A DNA stretch of 64,000 nt from UBA4744 sp963723165 (GTDB taxonomy: Bacteria; Actinomycetota; Acidimicrobiia; Spongiisociales; UBA4744), in NCBI GenBank assembly GCA_963723165.1, contig CAVRPP010000002.1, positions 124,001 through 188,000 on the forward strand. Reading direction: 5' to 3'. Of the stretch, positions 41,660 through 48,847 are shown one piece after another. The position numbers and the translations under genes were made by a program. Positions within the stretch are counted from its first letter, which is position 1. The number at the start of each line of letters is the position of its first letter. The notes beneath the pieces are model-generated. The model worked only from the letters and a program-made list of their open reading frames with translations, was not told where the DNA came from and did no database searches.

Positions 41660-42793
41660 ATGCGACACAAGCGTGTCGTTTTTGCTGTAATCACCGTCCT
41701 CGCCTTGCTGCTCACCGCCTGCGGTGGCGGCGAAGCGGAGACAACCACCACCGCAGCCCCTGCTGCTACAACCACAACTACTGAAGCGGCCACCACGACT
41801 ACTGAAGCGCCCACCACGACCGAAGCCCCGTTTGAGGCCCCGGACGGTGCGCTGGTTTCCTATCCGGCCGATGCGACTCCTGCACTCGACGGCGTCGCCG
41901 ACGATGCTGCCTGGGCCGATGCAACCGAAGTCAACGTCAGTGTCTCCGGCGGGTCCAACAGCGGTGCGGCCGATGCAACGCTCAAGTCGGTGCACTCCGG
42001 CGACATGGTCTATTTCCTGGTCAGCTGGGACGATCCGACCGAGAGCTATCTGCGCTCCCCCTGGGAGAAGCAGGCGGACGGCACCTGGGCCCAGAAGAAG
42101 GACCCCGACGACAAGGGTGGCGACAACAACGTCTGGTACGAGGACAAGATGTCGTTGATCTGGAACATCGGCAACAGCATCCCCGACTTCGACACCCTCG
42201 GCTGTTTCACCGCCTGCCACGCAGGTGAGGACTCCGACGCCAAGCCGTACGGGAACAAGTACACGCAGGAAGAAGGACAGCTGGGCGATATCTGGCACTG
42301 GAAGTCGGTTCGTAACCTGAACCAGGTCGACGACCAGTACCTGGACTCCACCCGCTACTCCGCCGACACGCCCGGCGCCGGACGACACGGCGACCCGAGC
42401 GACGGTGGCGGTTACACCAACAACAAGACCGAGGACGGCTCGTTGCCTGCCTTCATGGCTCCCGACGGCGGGTCCAAGGACGGCGCTCCCGGCTACATCC
42501 TCGATTCGGAGAAGGTTGAATTCGACGACTCGTTGTTCGCGGCCGGCGACCTGCTTCCGGGCATCTACAAGGCCGAGTTCACCGGTGACCGCGGTGACAT
42601 CACGGCCGGGTTCGCCTATGCGAACGGCACATGGACCGTTGAGATCGGTCGCAAGCTCGTGACCGGATCTGAGTTCGACGTCCAGTTCGACGACATGGCC
42701 GGGCTTTACCACTTCGGGGTAGCCACGTTTGACAATGCCCAGGTGCGGCATTCGTTCCAGACGGGCGTGACTGCGTTCGTGTTCAAGCCGTAA
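41660..42793 (+). CDS. Ethylbenzene-dehydrogenase-type haem-binding lipoprotein
   Basis: Extracytoplasmic lipoprotein of 377 residues. After a lipobox (LLTACGGG, Cys21) comes a Thr/Glu/Ala linker of about 35 residues, then a domain like the gamma (haem) subunit of ethylbenzene dehydrogenase and related type II molybdoenzymes: DGVADDAAWADATEV, VYFLVSWDDPTES, WYEDKMSLIWNIG, and a C-terminal WTVEIGRKLVTGSEFDVQF with candidate Met/Lys ligands. It also has CFTACHAG at residues 182-189, a CxxxCH group with one more residue than a standard haem c site. GGGAGG precedes the ATG at 41660. It may be an electron acceptor or donor for a molybdoenzyme. A strong terminator follows. Confidence 0.82.
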   Translation: MRHKRVVFAVITVLALLLTACGGGEAETTTTAAPAATTTTTEAATTTTEAPTTTEAPFEAPDGALVSYPADATPALDGVADDAAWADATEVNVSVSGGSNSGAADATLKSVHSGDMVYFLVSWDDPTESYLRSPWEKQADGTWAQKKDPDDKGGDNNVWYEDKMSLIWNIGNSIPDFDTLGCFTACHAGEDSDAKPYGNKYTQEEGQLGDIWHWKSVRNLNQVDDQYLDSTRYSADTPGAGRHGDPSDGGGYTNNKTEDGSLPAFMAPDGGSKDGAPGYILDSEKVEFDDSLFAAGDLLPGIYKAEFTGDRGDITAGFAYANGTWTVEIGRKLVTGSEFDVQFDDMAGLYHFGVATFDNAQVRHSFQTGVTAFVFKP

Positions 42794-42807
42794 GCAACAT
42801 CTAGCTC

Positions 42808-42841
42808 AAAGGGCCCGTGGCGGAAGCCGCGGGCCCTTTTT
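42808..42841 (+). terminator. Intrinsic terminator
   Basis: AAAGGGCCCGTGGC (42808-42821) and GCCGCGGGCCC (42826-42836) pair around a GGAA tetraloop and are followed by TTTTT. Fifteen bases after the stop of the haem lipoprotein gene. The best textbook intrinsic terminator in the window; it could also serve the convergent dehalogenase gene. Confidence 0.9.
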
Positions 42842-42858
42842 GTTGTCAGTGGAACTCT

Positions 42859-43722
42859 CTAGAGCTCTCGGTGCCACTCTGAAATTGCCCGGCCGATCTC
42901 GGCGGGTGAGTCCTCCTGGATGAAGTGCATCCCGGGGACGGTGACTTCGGCCTGGTTCGGCCAGGTGCGGCAGAACTCCCGTTGGGGGCCCACGAGGATC
43001 GAACCGGGGTCGGCGTTGATGAACAGCTTGGGGACATCGCTGGATGCCAGCCACTTCGAATAGCCGTCGACGATCCGATGAACGTCGGCAGGCGCGCCGC
43101 CGATGGGGATCTCGCGCGGCCACGTCAGCATCGGTCGCCTGGCTTCCCCGACCTCGAGAAAGGGCCTGCGGTACTCGTCCATCTCCGTCGCGGTGAGATT
43201 GCGGATGATCGAATTGGGCAGCACACGCTCGATGAAGAGGTTTCGGTCGAGGATCATCTCCTCGCCGGCCTCCGACCGGAGTCCTTCAAAGAAGTGTCGG
43301 GCGGATTCGGGCCATTCATCCCAGGTCACAGGTCGGACGATCGCCTCCATATAGGCAATTCCTTTGACGGCGGCCCGATGACGGTTGGCCCAATCGAAAC
43401 CGAGCCCGGACCCCCAGTCGTGGAGGACCAGGGTCACCCGCTCGGCAACACCGAGCACCTCGAAAAGCGCATCGAGATAGGAACTGTGTTCCAGGAACCG
43501 GTAAGTGCCGGCTCCGCTGGGATATCGCTTCTGGGAATCGCCCATCCCGATCAGATCGGGAGCAATGCAACGGCCCTGGTTTTCCAGGTGGGGGATGACG
43601 TTGCGCCACAGATACGACGAGGTCGGGTTGCCGTGGAGGAACACGATGGGATCGCCCCCGCCCGCCTCGATGTAGGCCAGGGAATGGCCCAGCACTCCAA
43701 CTCGCTTCTTCTCGTATTCCAT
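42859..43722 (-). CDS. dhaA: Haloalkane dehalogenase (subfamily II, DhaA-like)
   Basis: Hydrolyses carbon-halogen bonds of haloalkanes to alcohols. The 287-residue alpha/beta hydrolase keeps the complete catalytic set of Rhodococcus DhaA: nucleophile Asp102 and halide-binding Trp103 in VLHDWGSGLGF, halide-binding Asn32 in HGNPTSSYLWRN, acid Glu126 in AYMEAIVRP, and base His266 in GMHFIQEDSP. The segments RCIAPDLIGMGDS and TWDEWPE are nearly the same as in DhaA. Many environmental homologues have natural roles that remain unknown. It is a single gene, divergent from the complex I operon. Confidence 0.9.
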   Translation of the reverse strand: MEYEKKRVGVLGHSLAYIEAGGGDPIVFLHGNPTSSYLWRNVIPHLENQGRCIAPDLIGMGDSQKRYPSGAGTYRFLEHSSYLDALFEVLGVAERVTLVLHDWGSGLGFDWANRHRAAVKGIAYMEAIVRPVTWDEWPESARHFFEGLRSEAGEEMILDRNLFIERVLPNSIIRNLTATEMDEYRRPFLEVGEARRPMLTWPREIPIGGAPADVHRIVDGYSKWLASSDVPKLFINADPGSILVGPQREFCRTWPNQAEVTVPGMHFIQEDSPAEIGRAISEWHREL

Positions 43723-43866
43723 GTCGCCCCCCGGTAGCCGTGGCGTTCACGCTACCCGCCGCATCGCTCCAAGGGCCAGGAACTTTGGGGCACCATCCTG
43801 ACTTCCTATACTTCCGGCACTGCGGGGTGCACGTGCCCCGACTTCGAGGCAAGAGGGGTAGGTCGG

Positions 43867-44232
43867 GTGAGTCCGTACTTTCAGGACTACGTGACGGTGG
43901 CAGCGTTTGGAGCGCTCGGTATCGTGCTGGTGCTCGCCCTGCTGGGGATAGCTTCCGTATTCCGTCCCTCTCATCCCCATCCCGCCAAGTTGCTGACCTA
44001 CGAATGCGGTGTGGATCCGGTCGGCAGCGACTGGAGCCAATCGCAGGTCAGGTACTACATCTTCGGCCTGCTATTCGTGATCTTCGATGTCGAGGCAGTG
44101 TTTATCTTCCCGTGGGCCATCATCCTGGAGCGGCTCGGTGTGTTCGGCCTGGTCGAGATGGGAATCTTCATTCTCATCTTGTTGCTCGGCCTCATCTACG
44201 CGATCCGCAAGGGAGTGCTCAAGTGGGAGTGA
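43867..44232 (+). CDS. nuoA: NADH-quinone oxidoreductase subunit A
   Basis: First gene of the complex I operon; three-helix membrane subunit, 121 residues. It has the family block LLTYECGVDPVGSDW with the conserved Glu and Cys of the quinone-site loop, and RYYIFGLLFVIFDVEAVFIFPWA with conserved Asp and Glu. Start is GTG at 43867 behind a G-rich AGAGGGG. The coding end overlaps nuoB by ten bases. Confidence 0.95.
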   Translation: MSPYFQDYVTVAAFGALGIVLVLALLGIASVFRPSHPHPAKLLTYECGVDPVGSDWSQSQVRYYIFGLLFVIFDVEAVFIFPWAIILERLGVFGLVEMGIFILILLLGLIYAIRKGVLKWE

Positions 44233-44720
44233 TCGAACGCTTCGGGATGCCCAAGCCGGTTTCCTGGCTGCTCAACTGGGGCCGCAAATACTCGCTGTGG
44301 ATGTACCAATTCGGGCTGGCTTGCTGCGCCATCGAGATGATCGCCGCAGCCGGTCCGCGCTTCGACATGATGAGATTCGGGATCATCCCTCTGCCGGCTT
44401 CGCCCCGCCAGGCCGACCTGATGATCGTGGCCGGCACCGTGACCGACAAGATGGCACCGGCCGTGCGCCGCCTGTACGAACAGATGCCCGACCCCAAGTA
44501 CGTCATCTCGATGGGATCGTGTGCCAACTGCGGCGGTCCCTATTGGGATTCCTACTCCGTGACCAAAGGCGTGGATCAGATCATCCCGGTCGACGTGTAC
44601 GTGCCCGGATGTCCGCCCCGCCCGGAAGCACTGATGGAAGGCATCGTCCTCCTCCAGAAGAAGATCCAGAACGAAAACCTCCAGGAGAAGTGGAATGAGC
44701 GTGCCGAGCAACCCGTCTGA
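44223..44720 (+). CDS. nuoB: NADH-quinone oxidoreductase subunit B (cluster N2)
   Basis: Holds the last Fe-S cluster, N2, next to the quinone site. The 165 residues have the four ligands Cys34 and Cys35 (FGLACCAIEM), Cys100 (MGSCANCGG) and Cys130 (VPGCPPRPE). GTG at 44223 (MGVIERFGMPK) is used; it overlaps nuoA. GTG at 44229 is the alternative. The Glu after the CC pair is present. It overlaps nuoC by 26 bases. Confidence 0.96.
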   Translation: MGVIERFGMPKPVSWLLNWGRKYSLWMYQFGLACCAIEMIAAAGPRFDMMRFGIIPLPASPRQADLMIVAGTVTDKMAPAVRRLYEQMPDPKYVISMGSCANCGGPYWDSYSVTKGVDQIIPVDVYVPGCPPRPEALMEGIVLLQKKIQNENLQEKWNERAEQPV

Positions 44721-45282
44721 AATCACAGACTCACACGAGATGCTCTTCGCCTACGGGGAGCGCGTTGCCGACGTCCTCGATGCGGAACCGGTGGTGGTCC
44801 GTCACGGGACCATCAAGGCTCATGTGCCAAAAGACCGCTGGATCGAAGCACTCACCAAGGCGCGGGACGATCTCGGTCTGATCTTCTTCTCGTGGCTGTC
44901 GGCCATCGACTGGGCCAACCAGGTCGAGGTAGGAGACCCCCTCGCGGAAGAAATCGAGGAACGGTTCGAACTCCTCTGCACCGTCGGCGACCTGTCGGAA
45001 GGCAGGCGCATCACCATCTCGACCGAGGTTCCCAAGGACGATCCGATCATGCCGAGCGCCACCGGCGTCTATCGCGGCGCCAACTGGCATGAACGCGAGA
45101 CCTTCGAGATGTTCGGCATCGAGTTCACGGATCACCCCGATCTGCGCAAGCTCTACCTGGTCGAAGACTTCGAAGGCAACCCGTTGCGCAAGTCCTTTCC
45201 CTTGCTGAGCCGCGAAGTGAAACCGTGGCCGGGCACCGTCGACGTCGAGGCCATGCCGTCTACCGAGAACCCTGAGGCGTGA
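44695..45282 (+). CDS. nuoC: NADH-quinone oxidoreductase subunit C
   Basis: Peripheral-arm subunit of 195 residues that packs on NuoD. The conserved C-terminal block RGANWHERETFEMFGIEFTDHPDLRKLYL is intact, as is the LSAIDW segment. The start ATG lies inside the end of nuoB, with GGAGAAGTGG as ribosome site. The stop overlaps the nuoD start (GTGATGG). It is encoded separately from nuoD, as in most actinobacteria and unlike the E. coli CD fusion. Confidence 0.94.
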   Translation: MSVPSNPSEITDSHEMLFAYGERVADVLDAEPVVVRHGTIKAHVPKDRWIEALTKARDDLGLIFFSWLSAIDWANQVEVGDPLAEEIEERFELLCTVGDLSEGRRITISTEVPKDDPIMPSATGVYRGANWHERETFEMFGIEFTDHPDLRKLYLVEDFEGNPLRKSFPLLSREVKPWPGTVDVEAMPSTENPEA

Positions 45283-46466
45283 TGGACCACGAAGCCGCAA
45301 TGGCGCTTTCGGAAGTGTCCGTCTCCATCGAACTCGAGACGCCGGAGATGACGCTGAACATTGGACCGCAGCACCCGTCAACGCACGGGGTCCTGCGCCT
45401 CGTAGCCCAGGTCGACGGCGAACGAGTCCGCGACATCAAGCCGGTCATCGGGTACATGCACCGCGGGTACGAGAAGATCTCGGAAGTGCGGACCTACCCG
45501 CAGATCACCGCTCTGATCAACCGGCTGGACTGGGTGGCCGGGTACGCCAACGAGATTCCGTTCATCGTCGGCGCCGAGCGGCTGATGGAACTGGAAGTTC
45601 CCCCCCGCGCCCAGTACATCCGGCTGATCCTCACTGAGATGGCGCGGATCTCCTCCCACTTGATCTTCTGTGGTTCCTACCCGCTCGAATTGGGGGCCGG
45701 GACTCCGATGTTCTTCGCCCTACGAGAGCGGGAACGGGTCCTCGACCTGATGGAAGCGGTTACCGGAGGCCGTTTCCACCTCAATTTCAATCGTCTGGGC
45801 GGGGTGAAACCGGCTGCCGGATCGGGTTCCGCCACCCGCAAGCAAACCCAGGACCTCCCTAAGGGCTTCTACGAAGGGACCCGGGAAGCGATGGGGCGGG
45901 TGCTGGGGATTTGCGACGAACTCGACCAGCTGATCAGCGGCAATGAGATCCTCTTCGCCAGGACCAAAGGCGTTGGCGTGATGACCGTCGAGCAGGCGGC
46001 CGCCTACGGGGTCTCCGGGCCGAACCTGCGCGGCTCGGGGGTTGCGTTCGATCTCCGCAAGGTCGAGCACTACCTGCCGTACGACGAACTCGATTTCAAC
46101 GTGGTTACCCGTGAGGAGGGCGATTGCTACGCCCGGTATGCCGTGCGGGTCGACGAGGTCCGGGAATCGGCCAAGATGGTCATCCAGGCGATCGATTCGA
46201 TTCCATCCGGACCGCTGCAAGCCAAAGTGCCGAAGATCATCAAAGTGCCAAAAGGCGAGACCTACATGCGGGCCGAGAACCCCAAGGGCGAGATGGGCTA
46301 CTACATCGTCTCCGACGGCGGCACCGGACCGTACCGGTTGAAGATTCGCACCGCCTCGTTCTCCAACATCTCGGTGCTGTCCGAGCTGATGGAAGGTGCT
46401 CTCATTCCCGACATCGTCGCCATCATGGGCAGCTTCGACTTCGTACTCGGCGAGGTGGATCGGTGA
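45282..46466 (+). CDS. nuoD: NADH-quinone oxidoreductase subunit D
   Basis: 49-kDa-type subunit that lines the quinone pocket. The 394 residues have NIGPQHPSTHGVLR with the quinone-contacting His, then IGYMHRGYEKISE, SSHLIFCGSYPLELGA, and the end GALIPDIVAIMGSFDFVLGEVDR with the conserved Asp/Gly region. ATG 45282 is used; a GTG three bases earlier is possible. The HRG in HRGYEK matches the Arg that NDUFAF7-type methyltransferases modify in the mitochondrial homologue. A 43-base gap leads to nuoH; no nuoE, nuoF or nuoG is inserted. Confidence 0.96.
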   Translation: MDHEAAMALSEVSVSIELETPEMTLNIGPQHPSTHGVLRLVAQVDGERVRDIKPVIGYMHRGYEKISEVRTYPQITALINRLDWVAGYANEIPFIVGAERLMELEVPPRAQYIRLILTEMARISSHLIFCGSYPLELGAGTPMFFALRERERVLDLMEAVTGGRFHLNFNRLGGVKPAAGSGSATRKQTQDLPKGFYEGTREAMGRVLGICDELDQLISGNEILFARTKGVGVMTVEQAAAYGVSGPNLRGSGVAFDLRKVEHYLPYDELDFNVVTREEGDCYARYAVRVDEVRESAKMVIQAIDSIPSGPLQAKVPKIIKVPKGETYMRAENPKGEMGYYIVSDGGTGPYRLKIRTASFSNISVLSELMEGALIPDIVAIMGSFDFVLGEVDR

Positions 46467-46509
46467 TGCCTGCGACCTACGGCCGCAGGCCTCCACAGGA
46501 GGCGAGCGC

Positions 46510-47487
46510 ATGAACTTCTGGCTCGAGCTGGCCATCAAGCTGGCGGTGATCGGAGCGATGATCCCGTTGTCAGCGCTTGTTCTCGGGTACGGGGAGTTGA
46601 AGATCTCGGCCCACATGCAGTCGCGGATCGGCCCGTATTTCGCAGGCGGCCGGTGGGGTTGGGCGCAGTTGCTGGCCGACGGCGTGAAGTTCATCCAGAA
46701 GGAAGACATCATCCCGGACAACGCCGACCGGCCGGTCTTCAAGATCGCTCCGGTGCTGGTGATGATCTCAACGGCCACCCTCTTCGTGATTCTGCCTTTC
46801 GGTCCGGGGCGGGGCTTCATCGTCCGCGACCTCGACCTGGGCATCTTCTATGCGCTGGCCATCTCCTCGGTCGGGACCATCGGGGTGTTGATGGCCGGCT
46901 GGTCCTCTGGCAACAAGTACTCGCTGATGGGTGGCTTGCGGGCCGCCGGCCAGCTGATCGCATACGAACTGCCACTGGTCCTGGCGGTCGTAGGAGTGGT
47001 GATCCAGGCCGGGACCATGTCAATGCAGGGGATCGTCGAAGCACAGATCTCCCAGGGGTGGCCGTTCATATTCACCCAGTTCGTTGGATTCTTCATCTTC
47101 CTTATCGCCGGTCTGGCCGAGCTGAGCAGGACACCGTTCGATATGCCGCTGGCCGAGTCCGAGTTGATTTCCGGCTATCTGACCGAGTACTCGGGTTTCC
47201 GGTTCCTGTTCTTCTACCTGGCCGAGTACGCCAGCATGTTCGCCGTGGCCGCCATTGCCTCCACCCTGTTCCTGGGTGGTTACGCCTTCTGGGGCGTATC
47301 CGCTTCCTGGACTGGACCCATCTTCTTCTCCGGGAAGATCCTCGCCATCGGCTTCGTCATCATCTGGTTGCGCTGGACGTTCCCGCGCTTTCGTGAGGAC
47401 CAGTTGCAGACGCTGGCCTGGAAGTGGCTTATCCCGCTGGCCCTGGCCAACATCCTGGTGACCGCCGTGTTCAAGGTGGTGTTCTGA
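46510..47487 (+). CDS. nuoH: NADH-quinone oxidoreductase subunit H
   Basis: Membrane subunit joining the hydrophilic and membrane arms, 325 residues, eight helices. Family blocks: MQSRIGPYFAGGRWGWAQLLADGVKF, GWSSGNKYSLMGGLRAAGQLIAYE and AELSRTPFDMPLAESELISGY, which holds the acidic residues of the quinone/proton funnel. AGGAGG lies seven bases before the ATG. In operons with the full set, nuoEFG would sit just before this gene; here they do not. Confidence 0.96.
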   Translation: MNFWLELAIKLAVIGAMIPLSALVLGYGELKISAHMQSRIGPYFAGGRWGWAQLLADGVKFIQKEDIIPDNADRPVFKIAPVLVMISTATLFVILPFGPGRGFIVRDLDLGIFYALAISSVGTIGVLMAGWSSGNKYSLMGGLRAAGQLIAYELPLVLAVVGVVIQAGTMSMQGIVEAQISQGWPFIFTQFVGFFIFLIAGLAELSRTPFDMPLAESELISGYLTEYSGFRFLFFYLAEYASMFAVAAIASTLFLGGYAFWGVSASWTGPIFFSGKILAIGFVIIWLRWTFPRFREDQLQTLAWKWLIPLALANILVTAVFKVVF

Positions 47488-47945
47488 TGGAACTTCGCAT
47501 CCCCGGGCTGGCCAGAGGCATGTGGGTGACCTTGAAGACCCTCTTCAAGAAGCCGGTCACCATCAACTATCCGAAAGTCAAGGAGACGCCGGTGCCGCGG
47601 GCCCGCGGCGTGATCGCTCTCGACCAGGAAGCCTGCACAGTGTGCATGTTGTGTGCCCGCAACTGCCCGGACTGGTGCATCTACATCGAGGGCCACAAGG
47701 AAGAGAAGGCACCGGACAAGCCCGGGGGCCGGGTCAAAGTCCGCGCCGAACTGGACCGTTTCGATATCGACTACGCGCTCTGCATGTATTGCGGCATCTG
47801 TGTTGAGGTGTGCCCGTTCGATGCGCTGTTCTGGACTCCCGAGTACGAGTACTCCGAGTACAAGATGGGCGAGATGTTGCACGACATGGACCGATTGCAG
47901 GACTGGCTGCAAACGGTGCCGGAGCCGCCGGAGTTGGAGACATGA
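47487..47945 (+). CDS. nuoI: NADH-quinone oxidoreductase subunit I (two [4Fe-4S])
   Basis: Holds clusters N6a and N6b, the entry to N2. The 152 residues have two ferredoxin motifs, CTVCMLCARNCP and CMYCGICVEVCP. In a complex without NuoEFG this is the outermost Fe-S subunit and the probable docking site for ferredoxin or another donor. The loop between the two motifs (EGHKEEKAPDKPGGRVKVR) is long and very basic/acidic, and the C-terminus is extended (DMDRLQDWLQTVPEPPELET). Coupled to both neighbours by TGATG and ATGA. Confidence 0.95.
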   Translation: MELRIPGLARGMWVTLKTLFKKPVTINYPKVKETPVPRARGVIALDQEACTVCMLCARNCPDWCIYIEGHKEEKAPDKPGGRVKVRAELDRFDIDYALCMYCGICVEVCPFDALFWTPEYEYSEYKMGEMLHDMDRLQDWLQTVPEPPELET

Positions 47946-48538
47946 GTTTCGCGGACTGGATTGCCGAACCGACGAACTGGGTGTACCTGGTTCTGGCGTT
48001 GGTGATTGCCGTGTCTGCCGTGCGGGTGGTGACGAGCACCAACGTTGTGCATTCTGCCCTGTTTCTGGTGCTCGCCCTCGGTGGCACGGCCGGCCTCTTC
48101 CTTCTGCTCTCGGCCGAGTTTGTTGCCTGGGTGCTGGTACTCGTCTACATCGGCGCGGTGATCGTGCTGTTCCTGTTCGGGATCATGATCACCCGCGCTC
48201 CTACCGGCCCGAATGTCGAAGTCGACGGCCGGCGTGCGCCGGCGGCCATGGCCGCCTTCCTCATGTTCATCGTGACCGCCGGATCGGCGATGACGGCGTT
48301 CGGTGACCAACAAATCGCCAATCTCGGCGGCGGAACCTCGACGGAAGTAATCGGCGAACAGTTGCTGCAACGCTTCGTGATTCCCTTCGAGGTCGTGTCG
48401 TTCGTGCTGCTGGCCGCCCTGATCGGCGGTATCACCCTGGCCCGCAAAGACGCTTCTCCCGCGGAAGAAGAAGCTGCGGAGGCTCGAGGTACAGGGCCCG
48501 GGCCGCGCGACGGCCAGCTGCCCAAGGGAGTGAGCTGA
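47942..48538 (+). CDS. nuoJ: NADH-quinone oxidoreductase subunit J
   Basis: Five-helix membrane subunit, 198 residues. It has ALFLVLALGGTAGLFLLLSAEFVAWVLVLVYIGAVIVLFLF, the helix-3 block with the pi-bulge region, and a charged C-terminal tail rich in Glu and Ala. It overlaps nuoI by ATGA and joins nuoK by TGATG. Confidence 0.94.
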   Translation: MSFADWIAEPTNWVYLVLALVIAVSAVRVVTSTNVVHSALFLVLALGGTAGLFLLLSAEFVAWVLVLVYIGAVIVLFLFGIMITRAPTGPNVEVDGRRAPAAMAAFLMFIVTAGSAMTAFGDQQIANLGGGTSTEVIGEQLLQRFVIPFEVVSFVLLAALIGGITLARKDASPAEEEAAEARGTGPGPRDGQLPKGVS

Positions 48539-48843
48539 TGTACCTAAACCAGTTCCTCGTCCTCGCCGCTCTTCTGTTCTCGCTCGGCATCTACGGTCTC
48601 CTGGTCCGCCGCAACGCGGTGATGGTGTTGCTATCCATCGAGCTGATGCTCAACGCGGTCAACATCAACCTGGTTGCTTTCGAGGCCTTCCTGCAGAACG
48701 TCGACGTTGGCGGGCAGATCTTCGCCATCTTCGTGATCACGGTGGCGGCCGCCGAAGTGGGCGTCGGCCTGGCCATCATCCTGATGATTTTCCGCAACCG
48801 GACCTCTGCAAATGTCGACGAACTCGACCTGATGAAGTGGTAG
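48538..48843 (+). CDS. nuoK: NADH-quinone oxidoreductase subunit K
   Basis: Small antiporter-like (MrpC/MnhC-type) subunit, 101 residues, three helices. The two membrane glutamates are present, in LLSIELMLNAVNINLVAF and in VAAAEVGVGLAIILMIF. Four bases separate it from nuoL. Confidence 0.95.
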   Translation: MYLNQFLVLAALLFSLGIYGLLVRRNAVMVLLSIELMLNAVNINLVAFEAFLQNVDVGGQIFAIFVITVAAAEVGVGLAIILMIFRNRTSANVDELDLMKW

Positions 48844-48847
48844 CCGC

